Source: Deltaproteobacteria bacterium Ga0077539
GTDB taxonomy: Bacteria > Myxococcota_A > Polyangia > Polyangiales > Ga0077539
NCBI GenBank assembly: GCA_001465015.1
Contig: LNEO01000291.1
Coordinates: 1 to 43,092, forward strand
Reading direction: 5' to 3'
Length of the DNA stretch: 43,092 nucleotides
Under the pieces are notes generated by a model that was given only the letters and a program-made list of their open reading frames with translations, was not told the DNA's origin and did no database searches. The translations under genes were made by a program, and so were the position numbers. Shown here piece by piece: positions 16,865 through 26,078 of the stretch. Within the stretch, counting starts at the first letter, position 1, and every line of letters starts with the position of its first letter.

Positions 16865-17167
16865 CGCTCCCGCCAGCGACAACGGGCAAAGCGCTCCCCG
16901 AACGCTCCCCGAGCGCTTTGCAGCGAATAGTTGAGTTATTGAGGACCGTCCCCGAACGCTTTTCCCTGAGCGCTTTGCAGCGAATAGTTGAGTTATTGAG
17001 GACCGTCCCTGAGCGATTCGGCGCCCTCCCGCACCACACCACATGCCTCGAACGGCGAGCTGGGGCGCGAGGACATTGAGCGAAGCTGGATAGTCCGAGG
17101 GCGCGTCCCCGCAGGATTGGTTGTGTCATGTCTCGCTCGGGCGGACGCCAGCTACAACGGTCGAGAC
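16865..17167. other. Intergenic region with tandem repeat
   Basis: A 303-bp gap without a convincing gene. The first half contains the two-copy repeat listed separately. Short open frames cross it on both strands (72 residues plus, 92 and 117 minus), but they simply translate the repeat (LQRIVELLRTVPERF twice) and have no start signal or homology that I recognise. The second half (17010-17167) shows nothing notable. Confidence 0.6.
16911..17009. repeat. Two-copy 57-bp tandem repeat
   Basis: A 42-bp block (16911-16952) recurs exactly at 16968-17009, giving a 57-bp period. The block begins GAGCGCTTTGCAGCG, which itself can fold (CGCT-TTGC-AGCG), continues with an AT-rich core AATAGTTGAGTTATTGAGG and ends ACCGTCCC. 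Fragments of the flank (CGAACGCT, CCCCGAGCGCT) occur just before the first copy, suggesting further degenerate units. Composition is distinctly AT-richer than the surroundings. Confidence 0.88.
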
Positions 17168-18760
17168 ATGCAGACGCGCTTCGCTCGGATGTTGCTCCCG
17201 TTGCTCCTCGTGGGCGCGGCTCGCTGCGGCCCGGTGCCCATGACGGAAGACGTCGGCACGGACGTCGTCGTCGTCGCTGATCGACCGAGCGTTCGCGACG
17301 TGGCGTTGTTCGACGGCAGCGTTTGCGTCGATGAAGACAACGATGGACACCCTTCGGCGGTGTGCGGCGGTGACGACTGCGATGACCGCAATGCTCGGCG
17401 CAATCCCAGCGCGCGCGAGGTGTGCGACAGCCGTGGGATCGACGAAGACTGCAACCCCTGCACGGTGGCCAACAGCACGCTGAGCGGACGCGGCGGCGAC
17501 GGTGATCGAGACGAGGACGGCTTCGTCGATCACAATTGCTTCAACAACATCGAGCCGGGATCGACGCCGGTGTGTTCGAGCGAATCGCCGCCGGACGCGG
17601 GGATGGACGCGGGATCGCGGGTCGCTCGGGTGCGAGTGACCGACACGCTCGTGCGCGGCACCGACTGCGCCGACGATCCCGCGAGCGGCGGAGGAACGCG
17701 GTTTCCCGGCGCGGCAGAGACATGCAACAGCCTCGACGACGACTGTGATGGAGCGGTCGATGGGATCGACGTTCCGTGCTCGACCGCGTGCGGAGCGGGG
17801 ACGCTGCGCTGCGGCGAAGGAGGAGCGGGGCGCTGCTCTGCGCGCGAGCCCTCGGTCGAAGTGTGCAACGGTCTCGACGACGACTGCGATCCTGCGCGCG
17901 CGATCGACAATGGAGCCGCGGTGCAGTGCCCTGCGCGCGATCACGCCCTGTCAACGTGCGTGATGGGGGCCTGCGGATTTACCTGCGAGCGAGGGTTCGC
18001 CGACTGCAATGGTCGACCCGAGGACGGATGCGAGGTCGACACCCGCAGCGACCCGGCGCACTGCGACCGCTGCGGCAACGCGTGTCCGGTCCCGACAGGA
18101 GGACGCGCGGTGTGCACCGCAGGACTGTGTGGGACCGTTTGTCCTTCACCCCAAGCGGTGTGCGGGACCCGCTGTGTCAACCTCACGGGATCGTGCAACC
18201 CGTACCCTCCGACGACTCACCTCGGGGGGTTGTGTTCTTCCCCTGGAGCCTTTCGTTGCAACGCGATGACGAGCAGCGCGGCGTGTGAGTACGCGCCGCC
18301 CGCGCCGCTCTTCGCCGAGCTCGTGTGGAACGGGTCGTCGTCTGCGTTCACCTCTGCGTGTACGGCGATCGTCGGTGGCACAACCGAGCGAATCGCGTCG
18401 TCGCCCGTGACGAACTGCGCGCTGCTCGGCGGGCCGTTCTACGCGTTGCCCGCTGGCGGCTATCGGCTCGAGTTCGATCTCGCCGTGCAGAACCTCGGAA
18501 TGGTCGACGACACAGTGTCCGTCGATTTGACGTACGAGTTCTTCGCGGGCACCAGCCGCCTCGCGCGCGTGATCAACGTCCCGGCGCTGACGGTGGGGCC
18601 GCTCACACGGCTGCTGGTGCGACCGCCGTTTCCCATGGAGTTCATGCTGACGGACGAGTGCACGAACCGCGCGGAGTTTCGAATCTTTGTGCGTCGATTC
18701 AACGCCCCGTCCAACCGATCGCGGCTCGTCCTCGAGCGCGTGCGGCTCACTCCTCGGTGA
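17168..18760 (+). CDS. Exported MopE-like Cys/Asp-rich protein
   Basis: A 530-residue exported protein. The hydrophobic leader MLLPLLLVGAARCG may be a signal peptide or a poor lipobox (Arg at -1 is unusual). Asp/Asn/Cys-rich segments follow: EDNDGHPSAVCGGDDCDDR, GIDEDCNP, CNSLDDDCDGAVDGID and CNGLDDDCDPARAIDNG. These match the putative metal-binding repeats of MopE-type proteins common in myxobacterial envelopes. A Cys-rich middle part (CERGFADCNGRPEDGCEVD, CDRCGNACPVPTGG) precedes a C-terminal beta-sandwich-like domain (~390-530). ATG 17168 was chosen because it begins the leader; the frame opens at 17117. It may bind Ca2+ or Cu; role unknown. Confidence 0.78.
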   Translation: MQTRFARMLLPLLLVGAARCGPVPMTEDVGTDVVVVADRPSVRDVALFDGSVCVDEDNDGHPSAVCGGDDCDDRNARRNPSAREVCDSRGIDEDCNPCTVANSTLSGRGGDGDRDEDGFVDHNCFNNIEPGSTPVCSSESPPDAGMDAGSRVARVRVTDTLVRGTDCADDPASGGGTRFPGAAETCNSLDDDCDGAVDGIDVPCSTACGAGTLRCGEGGAGRCSAREPSVEVCNGLDDDCDPARAIDNGAAVQCPARDHALSTCVMGACGFTCERGFADCNGRPEDGCEVDTRSDPAHCDRCGNACPVPTGGRAVCTAGLCGTVCPSPQAVCGTRCVNLTGSCNPYPPTTHLGGLCSSPGAFRCNAMTSSAACEYAPPAPLFAELVWNGSSSAFTSACTAIVGGTTERIASSPVTNCALLGGPFYALPAGGYRLEFDLAVQNLGMVDDTVSVDLTYEFFAGTSRLARVINVPALTVGPLTRLLVRPPFPMEFMLTDECTNRAEFRIFVRRFNAPSNRSRLVLERVRLTPR

Positions 18761-18788
18761 GCGAGGGGGAGCGGCCCACGGCCGAAGC

Positions 18789-20213
18789 CTACTTGTTCAT
18801 GATGTGGACGGCCTCGCCGATGGCGTGCTTCGCAGCTTCCATCACGGCTTCGCCGAGCGTCGGGTGCGGGTGCACCGTGAGGCCGATGTCCTCGACGTAC
18901 GCGTCCATCTCGAGCGCGAGCGCGGCCTCGGAGATCAGGTCGCTCGCCTCGGGGCCCACGATGTGGACGCCGATGATCTTGTGATCCTTCTTGTCCTTGC
19001 CGACGCGCTCGGCGATGACCTTCACGAAGCCGTCGGTCTCGCTGACGGCCATCGCGCGGCCGCTCGCCGCGAAGGGAAACTTGCCCACCGTGATGTCGAG
19101 GCCCTTCTCGCGAGCCTCTCGCTCGCTGAGGCCGACGTTGGCGATCTCGGGGTGCGTGAAGGTCGCCGCGGGCATCGCTCGCCAGTCGCGCGCCGCTTTG
19201 TGTCCCGCGATCACCTCGGCGACGATCTCGCCCTCCTTCGAGGCCTTGTGCGCGAGGTACGGAACGCCCGACACATCGCCGATCGCGTACACGCCCTTCA
19301 CGTTGGTGCGGCACTCTTCGTCGATGATGATGTGACCCTTCTTGTCGAGGGCCGCGCCGGACTTCTCGATGGCGACGCCGTCGCTGTTGGGCTTCATTCC
19401 GACGGCGACGAGGCACACGTCGCAGGCGATCTCTTTGATGCCGTCCGGCGCTTCGACCGTCACCTTCAGCGAGCCGTCTGGCTGCTTCACGGCGCTCTTG
19501 GCCTTGGTCCCGGTCAAGAACTTCACGCCCGCCTTGCCCATCGCCTTGGTGACCGGCGTGACGAGGTCGGCGTCCATGCTCGCCAGGACGCTCGGAAGAA
19601 ACTCGACCACCGTGATCTCGACGCCGAGCTTCGAGTACACGCCGCCGAGCTCCATCCCGATGATGCCGCCGCCGATGATCACCATGCGCTTGGGCAACGG
19701 GTTGAGGCTCACCGCTTCCTTCGCCGTGATCACTTGCTTTCCGTCGAACTCGAACCCCGGAATCGCGATCGGACGCGACCCGGTGGCGACGATGATGCCC
19801 TTGGTGGCCTGCACGCGCTCGACGCCGTCGGCGGTCTTGACCTCGAGCGTGTCGGCGCTGACGAACTTCGCCTCGCCCATCATGATGTCCGCGCCGTTGC
19901 CCTTGCAGAGCGTGCGGACCCCGCCGGTGAGCTTCTTGACGATGCCGTCCTTCCAGCCCATCAGCTTACCTGCGTCTACGCTGATGCCCGTGATCGTGAT
20001 GCCCATCGCGTCGGCGTGCTTCGCTTTTTCCACAAAGTTCGCCGCGGCGATAAGGGCCTTCGAGGGGATGCAACCCCAGTTCAAGCAGACGCCCCCCATC
20101 GACTCTTTCTCGATGACCAGCGTCTTTTGCTTGAGCTGGCCGAGGCGGATCGCCGCCACATAACCGCCTGGACCACCACCGATCACGATCGCGTCGTAAA
20201 CCTTCGTGCTCAT
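18789..20213 (-). CDS. lpdA: Dihydrolipoyl dehydrogenase (E3)
   Basis: A 474-residue flavoprotein disulphide reductase that reoxidises dihydrolipoyl groups of 2-oxoacid dehydrogenase and glycine cleavage complexes with NAD+. The FAD-binding GGGPGG is at 12-17 and the redox-active disulphide CLNWGC (Cys43/Cys48) follows. The NAD-binding region is VIIGGGIIGMELGGVY, the second FAD motif GVYAIGDVSG, and the C-terminal His-Glu catalytic pair HPHPTLGE. Length is normal. A strong GGAGGAG Shine-Dalgarno precedes ATG 20213. No E1 or E2 gene is adjacent, so it probably serves several complexes. Confidence 0.97.
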   Translation of the reverse strand: MSTKVYDAIVIGGGPGGYVAAIRLGQLKQKTLVIEKESMGGVCLNWGCIPSKALIAAANFVEKAKHADAMGITITGISVDAGKLMGWKDGIVKKLTGGVRTLCKGNGADIMMGEAKFVSADTLEVKTADGVERVQATKGIIVATGSRPIAIPGFEFDGKQVITAKEAVSLNPLPKRMVIIGGGIIGMELGGVYSKLGVEITVVEFLPSVLASMDADLVTPVTKAMGKAGVKFLTGTKAKSAVKQPDGSLKVTVEAPDGIKEIACDVCLVAVGMKPNSDGVAIEKSGAALDKKGHIIIDEECRTNVKGVYAIGDVSGVPYLAHKASKEGEIVAEVIAGHKAARDWRAMPAATFTHPEIANVGLSEREAREKGLDITVGKFPFAASGRAMAVSETDGFVKVIAERVGKDKKDHKIIGVHIVGPEASDLISEAALALEMDAYVEDIGLTVHPHPTLGEAVMEAAKHAIGEAVHIMNK

Positions 20214-20360
20214 CTACTCCTCCGAGTGCGCTGCGGGATTACCACAGTTCGTAGGGTGCGAACGCCATTCGTCGAGCGTCCCTGCGTCGCCGCATTCGCA
20301 GTGGCGCAACGGCGGCGCCTCGCTTGAAGGGTCGTTGCAATTGGAGTATCACCCGCGGCC

Positions 20361-21659
20361 ATGGAGTTTCAGGTCCCCATCAAGCGTCTGGTCAAGCGCG
20401 CAGCGGGCGTGCCCACTGTCGCCGTGAAGCAGCGCGGCGAGCACCGCCGCAGCAGCCCGCCGCCGGTCACTGTCGCGCTCAAAATCGGCTGGAGGCTCCT
20501 CCAGAAGCCCGAGTTCATCCGGTGCTTCGTCGAGTTCCAGGCGGAAAAAGAGCTCTTCAACGTGCTCTACCGCAACCAGCGCGCGGGCTACGCCAACAAG
20601 ATGCGTCAGCTCAGCTTCCGCATCACGGACGTGTGCAACCTCCGCTGCCACACCTGCTGCCAGTGGGGCGACAACGGCTACCTGCTCGATCGCAAGCTCG
20701 CGGACCTGTACAAGCAAGAGGTCCCGACGGCGCGCTACATCGAGATGCTCCGCGAAGTGAAGGCCGCCGGCCACACGCCGCTGCTGTACTTCTGGGGCGG
20801 CGAGCCCACGATGTACAAGGGATTGTGCGACGTGATCGAAGAGGGCGCTCGCCTCGGCATGGCGCCCACGCTGGTCACCAACGGGCTCAACATCCCCAAG
20901 ATGGCCTCGCGGATGGTTGGCGCGCCCCTCGCGTTCATCCAGCTCTCGCTCGACGGCCCGACGAAAGAGATCCACAACGGAGCTCGCCCCGGCACCGCGC
21001 GGGAGCACGACAACTTTCAAGACGTCGTCGACAGCATCGACTCGCTCTACGAAGAGCGCGAGAAGCAGGGCAAGAAGCTCCCGATCATCGGCACCTACAC
21101 GACGGTGTCGGCGTTCAACCAGCACCGGCTCATCGACATCTACGAGCGCTTCAAGTCCAAGGTCGACTTGTTCATCTTCACGCTCGCGTGGTGGATCGAC
21201 GAGAAGAGCGCGGACGCGCACGATGAGGAGTTCAACAAGCGCTTCGGGTTCAAGCCCAGCCTGCACCGCGGGTTCATGGGCGACTGGCACGACCTCGACG
21301 TGAAGGCGCTCAGCGAGCAGCTCAAGGAGCTCGACCGTCGCTCGAAGTTGCCCGGCGGCAAGGCCGTGTACATCCAGCCCAACATCACGGAGCCCGAGGC
21401 GCTGAAGAGCTTCTTCTCGGATCACGACGAGACGTTCGGCTTCGATCAGTGCATCTCGATCTTCCAGAACCCCGAGCTCGACTCGAACGGCAACCTCTCG
21501 CCGTGCCGCGACTACCACGACTACGTCGTCGGAAACATCAAGGAGCAGTCGCTCGTCGAGCTGTGGAACTCGCCGAAGTACGTCGAGTTTCGCCAGAGCA
21601 TCCGCAAGGATGGCCTCATGCCCGTGTGCGCCCGCTGCTGCGGGTTGATGGGCTACTGA
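20361..21659 (+). CDS. Radical SAM protein with SPASM-like C-terminus
   Basis: A 432-residue protein. After an ~80-residue N-terminal helical region comes the radical SAM cluster motif CNLRCHTC (Cys92, Cys96, Cys99), preceded by the strand RQLSFRITDV. YFWGGEPTMY is the GGE motif, and LSLDGPTKEIHNGARPG is the substrate/SAM region. The C-terminus has spaced cysteines (Cys in FDQCISI, NLSPCRDYHD, and CARCCGLMGY), typical of a SPASM/twitch auxiliary cluster. The phrase GNIKEQSLVELWNSPKYVEFR is standard SPASM context. Such enzymes modify peptides or cofactors, but no precursor peptide gene is evident nearby. It converges with, and overlaps by 7 bp, the following minus-strand gene. Confidence 0.88.
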   Translation: MEFQVPIKRLVKRAAGVPTVAVKQRGEHRRSSPPPVTVALKIGWRLLQKPEFIRCFVEFQAEKELFNVLYRNQRAGYANKMRQLSFRITDVCNLRCHTCCQWGDNGYLLDRKLADLYKQEVPTARYIEMLREVKAAGHTPLLYFWGGEPTMYKGLCDVIEEGARLGMAPTLVTNGLNIPKMASRMVGAPLAFIQLSLDGPTKEIHNGARPGTAREHDNFQDVVDSIDSLYEEREKQGKKLPIIGTYTTVSAFNQHRLIDIYERFKSKVDLFIFTLAWWIDEKSADAHDEEFNKRFGFKPSLHRGFMGDWHDLDVKALSEQLKELDRRSKLPGGKAVYIQPNITEPEALKSFFSDHDETFGFDQCISIFQNPELDSNGNLSPCRDYHDYVVGNIKEQSLVELWNSPKYVEFRQSIRKDGLMPVCARCCGLMGY

Positions 21660-22810
21660 TCGCGCTCGACGACGAGCTGCCCGCAGGCTGCTCCGATGTC
21701 ACCGCCGCCTGAATAGCGGCGAACCACGGGGACCCCGAGCCGCCCGAGCGCGTCGACGAAGCGGCCGAACTCCTCGGCGCTCGGACGCACAAAGGGCGTC
21801 CCTTCGAAGGCGTTGTGCTCGACCAGCGACAGCCGCACCGGCAGCGCGCGGTCTGTGCCGACGCCGATCGCTTCGGCGAGCGCCGCGGCGTCTTCGTCCG
21901 TCGTGTTGACGCCGGCCATCAACGCGAACGACAACATCACCAGCCTGTTGTTTTGCAGAAAGAACTCGCGCGCAGCGTCGAGCACCTCCGCGAGCGGGTA
22001 CTTCTTCTCGATGGGCATCAGCGACCGACGCACCTCGGGCCGCGCCGTGGTCACGCTGATCGCGAGCCGCGCCCTCGTCCCTCTCTGCGCCATCGCGCGA
22101 ATCCCAGGAACGATCCCCGCCGTGCACACCGTCACCGCGCGCCCGTCCACCGCGACGCCGCACGGGTTGGTGATCACGTCGAGCGCGTCGAGCACGTTGT
22201 CCACGTTGTGCAGCGGCTCGCCCATGCCCTGAAACACCACGCCGTGCACGCGCCCGAGGCCCTCTTCTCTGAGCTCGCGCGAGACGTGCCGCACCTGCTC
22301 GACGATCTCCCACGCGGCCAGGTGCCGCACGAGCCCCATCGTGCCCGTCGCGCAGAAGCGGCAGCCGAGCGCGCAGCCCACCTGCGAGCTGACGCACACC
22401 GAGAAGCGCCCCGCTTTGTGCAGCGGGATGCGAACGGTCTCGATCCTCGCGCCGTCTTCGCACTCGAAGAGGTACTTCACGAACGGGTCCACCGTCGAAG
22501 CGTGGCGCTCGACGAGGGTGAGCTTTCCGACACCAATATTCGAGAAGGCCGCGTCTCGCGCGGTCGCGCGCACGTTGCGCACGCCCAGGGCCACGTCGCT
22601 CGCGCGCTGCACGACGTGCGCGATGATCCGTCGCGCCTCGTCGAGCGTGGGCCGCTGGGCGGCGCTCAACGACTCGATGGCGTTCATGCGCTCGACCAGG
22701 CGCTCGGGCGTCATGCCCTGCAGCCGCTCTCTCGGCGCAGCCCTCTTCGCGACGAGGCTCACCGCGCCGCCCTCGTCGCGCGGGATCAAAGAGACGGGGG
22801 GCTCCATCAT
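21653..22810 (-). CDS. RlmN/Cfr-like radical SAM RNA methyltransferase
   Basis: A 385-residue radical SAM methyltransferase. The cluster CALGCRFC (Cys146, 150, 153) follows VCVSSQVG, and GMGEPLHN is the GGE-like motif. ISVTTARPEVRRSLMPI and the C-terminal Cys in GGDIGAACGQL correspond to RlmN motifs, including the methyl-carrying Cys. RlmN adds a C2 methyl to adenine in 23S rRNA (A2503) and some tRNAs. However, the N-terminal ~110 residues do not show the FRARQ-type accessory region of standard RlmN, so it may be a paralogue with another target. ATG 22810 overlaps the upstream stop (ATGA), implying coupling to the oxidoreductase gene. Confidence 0.87.
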   Translation of the reverse strand: MMEPPVSLIPRDEGGAVSLVAKRAAPRERLQGMTPERLVERMNAIESLSAAQRPTLDEARRIIAHVVQRASDVALGVRNVRATARDAAFSNIGVGKLTLVERHASTVDPFVKYLFECEDGARIETVRIPLHKAGRFSVCVSSQVGCALGCRFCATGTMGLVRHLAAWEIVEQVRHVSRELREEGLGRVHGVVFQGMGEPLHNVDNVLDALDVITNPCGVAVDGRAVTVCTAGIVPGIRAMAQRGTRARLAISVTTARPEVRRSLMPIEKKYPLAEVLDAAREFFLQNNRLVMLSFALMAGVNTTDEDAAALAEAIGVGTDRALPVRLSLVEHNAFEGTPFVRPSAEEFGRFVDALGRLGVPVVRRYSGGGDIGAACGQLVVERDQ

Positions 22811-23823
22811 TGAACCTGGATGACCACTTTGCCGAAGTGCGCTCCCGCGGCCATGTGCTGCATCGCCTCGACCGTCTGTTCGAGCGGGAAAACACGGTCG
22901 ACCACGGGGACCATCTTCGACGCCTCGATCGCCCGGCACATGTGCTCGAAGTGCTCGCGCGATCCGACGATCACGCCCTGCAGCCGCACGTCCTGCATGA
23001 GCACGGGAATCAAATTGACCTCACCGGCGCCGCCGGCGAGCACGCCGATCACGCTCACGCGACCGCCCATCTTCACGGCCCGCAGGCTCTGCTCGAGCGT
23101 CCCTGCGCCTCCCACCTCGACGACCACGTCCACTCCGCGTCCGCCGGTCGCGTCGCGGGCTGGCTTGGACCAGTTGGGCGTCGCTCGATAATTGATCACG
23201 ACCTCCGCGCCCATCGCTCGCAGGCGCTCTGCCTTCTCGTCGGAGCTCGTGGTGGCGATCACCCGCGCCCCCGCTTGCCTGGCGAACTGCAGCGCGAACA
23301 CGCTCACGCCGCCGCTGCCCTGCACGAGCACCCACTGCCCCGGCAAGATGCCTCCGTGGTCGAAGATCGCGCGCCACGCCGTGAGCCCCGCGCACGGGAG
23401 CGTCGAGGCTTGCTCGAGCGTGAGGTGCTCGGGGACCGCCACGAGCCCGCTCTCGTGCAGCACTCGGTGTTCAGCGAGCATTCCATCGAGCGGCCCGCCG
23501 AGCGTCGAGGACCCGAGCTTCTCGCGAGAGGGCTCGCCGCTGAGCCACCCTTGCGCAAACGTGGGCATCACCCGGTCGCCGACACGAACCCGCGTGACGC
23601 CCTCGCCGACCGCGGTCACCACGCCAGCGCCGTCGGAGCATGGAATCAGCGGCAGCTTCAGCTTGGGGTTGTACAGGCCCCGCACCGTCAACAAGTCGCG
23701 ATAGTTGAGCGATGCTGCGCTGATCTTCACCAGCGCTTCGCCTGGTCGAGGCGCGGGGAGCTCGCGCTCGCTCAGCTTGAGGTTTTCGAGTCCGAATCCC
23801 TGGTCGATCGTGACGACGCGCAT
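22807..23823 (-). CDS. Quinone-oxidoreductase-type MDR alcohol dehydrogenase
   Basis: A 338-residue medium-chain dehydrogenase/reductase. It has an N-terminal GroES-like domain (PRPGEALVKISAASLNYRDLLTVRGLY, SDGAGVVTAVGEGV, VGDRVMP) and a Rossmann domain with the NAD(P)-binding loop VLVQGSGGVSVFALQFARQAGA. The usual catalytic-zinc Cys/His pattern is missing, as in NADPH:quinone or enone reductases. The C-terminal HFGKVVIQV is typical. It is first in a two-gene unit, its stop overlapping the RlmN-like start. The substrate cannot be read from sequence. Confidence 0.92.
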   Translation of the reverse strand: MRVVTIDQGFGLENLKLSERELPAPRPGEALVKISAASLNYRDLLTVRGLYNPKLKLPLIPCSDGAGVVTAVGEGVTRVRVGDRVMPTFAQGWLSGEPSREKLGSSTLGGPLDGMLAEHRVLHESGLVAVPEHLTLEQASTLPCAGLTAWRAIFDHGGILPGQWVLVQGSGGVSVFALQFARQAGARVIATTSSDEKAERLRAMGAEVVINYRATPNWSKPARDATGGRGVDVVVEVGGAGTLEQSLRAVKMGGRVSVIGVLAGGAGEVNLIPVLMQDVRLQGVIVGSREHFEHMCRAIEASKMVPVVDRVFPLEQTVEAMQHMAAGAHFGKVVIQVQ

Positions 23824-24045
23824 TGGTTTCGAGCGCGGACCTTACTCGATCGCAGGTCGTGGTCGAGCCCGCCCTGCCGCTGACGGGCAGGCGATCGCGG
23901 GCGACGCAGCGAAACGCATCGAAGCGAAGATTAGGTAGGTTTTCAGAGAATCGACGTCGCTACAGACACACGGCAATGGTACATAGGACCTCATGCGCCC
24001 GTTGCGGGTGCGCTCACTTTCATTCCCTGCATTCGAGGTTTCTCC

Positions 24046-25605
24046 ATGCGATTGCTTCGTTGGTGCGCGACGATCATGACGGTGGGTGTGCTCGCGGCCT
24101 GCAGCGAGGATCGACCGCTCGGCAGCTCGGACACCGGCATCGGAGGGCAGGACGGCCCCGCGACGGTCGAGGACACCGGGATCAACACCGGGGGTCCGGA
24201 CATCGTCGATCCCCTCGGCGACAGCGGGACGTCGGGTTTCGACAGCGGCACGGGCATCGTGGATACGGGCGTCCCGGCCGTCGTCGACGGCGGCGGCATC
24301 TACGACGACGTTGGCCGCAGCGACGTGGCGACCGGATGTGGCACCGATGCTGGCGCTCCGCGCCCCACGGGGTGTCTCGGCGCCGAGATCATGAACAACG
24401 GCCTCGATGACAACTGCAATGGAACCGCGGACGAGGGCTCCTCGTGCATTCCTGGCTCGGTGCAGCGCTGCTTCCTCGGCCCGCCCGGCCGTCGCGGCGT
24501 CGGCGCCTGCGTCGACGGAATGCAGACCTGCCAGGGCTCGGGCGAGTTCGGCACTTGGGGCGCGTGCATGGGAGGCATCTCTCCGCGCGCTGAAGTGTGC
24601 GATCGCCTCGACAACAACTGCGACGGACGCGCGGACGAGGACCTCTGCTGCAACTCGACCGGCACCTGCCCAGCGCCTGGCGACATGCGCATCCCGACGG
24701 GCGGACCATTTCGCACGTACACCGTTCGCGGATCGCAGTTCGTGATGGGCGCGACGCGCTATCGCTGGCGCGTGCTCGGCGGGCCGTGTGATCAATTGCT
24801 CTCGGCCACCAGCCGCGGAGCGACGACGTACACGCTCAACGGCATGATGAACACCACGACGGCGGAGGGCGAGAACCTGCAGTTTCGCCCCACGCTCTCG
24901 GGCGACTACCAGGTGACGCTCACGATCACGCGCGCCGACGGAACCACGCTCGAGTGCGTCTTCATCATCCCGATCCGCGCGACCGGCTTTCGCGCCGAGC
25001 TCTGCTGGGACCGCACGGGAATGACGGACATCGACTTCTGGGTGCACCGTCCCCGCAACACGGCCCCGTGGGTCAGCGGCGGGACCAACACCGGTGACAA
25101 CTGCGCGTACAACAACTGCCGCAACAGCATCATCCGTTCGATCAATTGGGGCTACGCGGCGACGCCTGGAATGGACTGCCGCGAGCCGCTCGCCGGCGGT
25201 GGCTGCAACAACCCGCGCCTCGACATCGACAACATCTCGACCGTCGGCGTCCCCGAGAACATCAACGTCGACAACCCGCGCGCGGGCGACGACTTCCGCG
25301 TGGCGGTCAACTACTTCGGCGGAACCGGCGCGGTTCGACCGATGGTCAACATCTACTGCGGCGGCGCGCTGCGAGCGACCTACGGCGGCGCGGACGTCGG
25401 CGGAATGCGCTACGGCGCAGAGCCCGTCACCGGCTTCAACACGTCTGGCTCGAACTCGACGGGCTCGTTGTGGCGCGTCGTCGACGTCGTGATGGACACG
25501 CCCTCGACGTGCACGCTCAACCCCCTCAGGCCCCGCGGCGCGCCGTCGGGCTACTGCGTGGCGACCAACAACGATCGTACGTTCGACGGCAACTGCTCGC
25601 GCTGA
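24046..25605 (+). CDS. Lipoprotein with MopE-like metal-binding motifs and C-terminal beta domain
   Basis: A 519-residue lipoprotein with a good lipobox (VGVLAAC, Cys at residue 19). A Gly/Asp/Thr-rich acidic linker occupies ~20-110. Two MopE-like repeats follow, NNGLDDNCNGTADEGSSC and CDRLDNNCDGRADEDLC, flanking an EGF-sized Cys-rich unit (GSVQRCFLGPPGRRGVGACVD). From ~residue 210 there is a beta-sandwich region (PTLSGDYQVTLTITRADGTTLECVF resembles a PKD/Ig-type strand set). The end (FWVHRP, CNNPRLDIDN) resembles the second exported domain often seen in these myxobacterial proteins. Probably surface-attached and cation-binding; role unknown. The 222-bp gap upstream shows no obvious regulatory motif. 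Confidence 0.82.
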   Translation: MRLLRWCATIMTVGVLAACSEDRPLGSSDTGIGGQDGPATVEDTGINTGGPDIVDPLGDSGTSGFDSGTGIVDTGVPAVVDGGGIYDDVGRSDVATGCGTDAGAPRPTGCLGAEIMNNGLDDNCNGTADEGSSCIPGSVQRCFLGPPGRRGVGACVDGMQTCQGSGEFGTWGACMGGISPRAEVCDRLDNNCDGRADEDLCCNSTGTCPAPGDMRIPTGGPFRTYTVRGSQFVMGATRYRWRVLGGPCDQLLSATSRGATTYTLNGMMNTTTAEGENLQFRPTLSGDYQVTLTITRADGTTLECVFIIPIRATGFRAELCWDRTGMTDIDFWVHRPRNTAPWVSGGTNTGDNCAYNNCRNSIIRSINWGYAATPGMDCREPLAGGGCNNPRLDIDNISTVGVPENINVDNPRAGDDFRVAVNYFGGTGAVRPMVNIYCGGALRATYGGADVGGMRYGAEPVTGFNTSGSNSTGSLWRVVDVVMDTPSTCTLNPLRPRGAPSGYCVATNNDRTFDGNCSR

Positions 25606-25690
25606 GCGGGGCGAACCTCACGGGGGCAATGATCGACGAGGGGAGGCGCGCGGCGCGCTGTCGCTCGCGGCCTCGGCCCGTCGTCCGTTG

Positions 25691-25987
25691 CTACTCGCTC
25701 GCGCCGGTGTCTGCCGGAGCCACACCGCTGTCTGTGCGACCGCCATCGACGATGGGAACGGTCCCGCTGACCGGGTCGGTGCACCGCAGTCGATTGTCGC
25801 CGCTCGACGTGTCCGGCGCGCACACGAGCCCCTGTGAGCACTCGCGGTTCTGCAGGCAGGACTCGTTGCGCTGCCGCGTCCCGTCGATCGAGCACGCCGC
25901 GATCCACAGCGAAGCCACGAGCACGCCGATCGCGCCGATCGCGAGCGTGGACGCGGCACTCTTCGTTCGCACAGCCCTCGAGCTCAA
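25691..25987 (-). CDS. Small Cys-rich lipoprotein
   Basis: A 98-residue protein. Its N-terminal helix (TLAIGAIGVLVASLWIAAC) ends in a lipobox with Cys at residue 32. The mature part has four more cysteines in CLQNRECSQGLVC and LRCTDP, a knot-like spacing seen in many myxobacterial surface lipoproteins, followed by a Gly/Thr/Asp tail. Function unknown. It converges with the larger lipoprotein gene. Confidence 0.72.
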   Translation of the reverse strand: MSSRAVRTKSAASTLAIGAIGVLVASLWIAACSIDGTRQRNESCLQNRECSQGLVCAPDTSSGDNRLRCTDPVSGTVPIVDGGRTDSGVAPADTGASE

Positions 25988-26078
25988 CTCACACCTCCCT
26001 GCGTCGATCGCAGTAATCTCGACGATACCTCGATCGATGCCCGGACGGTGAATAGTCCGCGCCGGTGATCAATCATCC

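Noticed and set aside
16911..17009. Possible CRISPR array
   Set aside because: Only two repeats, a 15-bp spacer and no cas genes; it is a tandem duplication.
18687..20327. 546-residue plus-strand open frame over dihydrolipoyl dehydrogenase
   Set aside because: Shadow frame rich in Arg/His/Asp; the minus strand encodes a complete enzyme.
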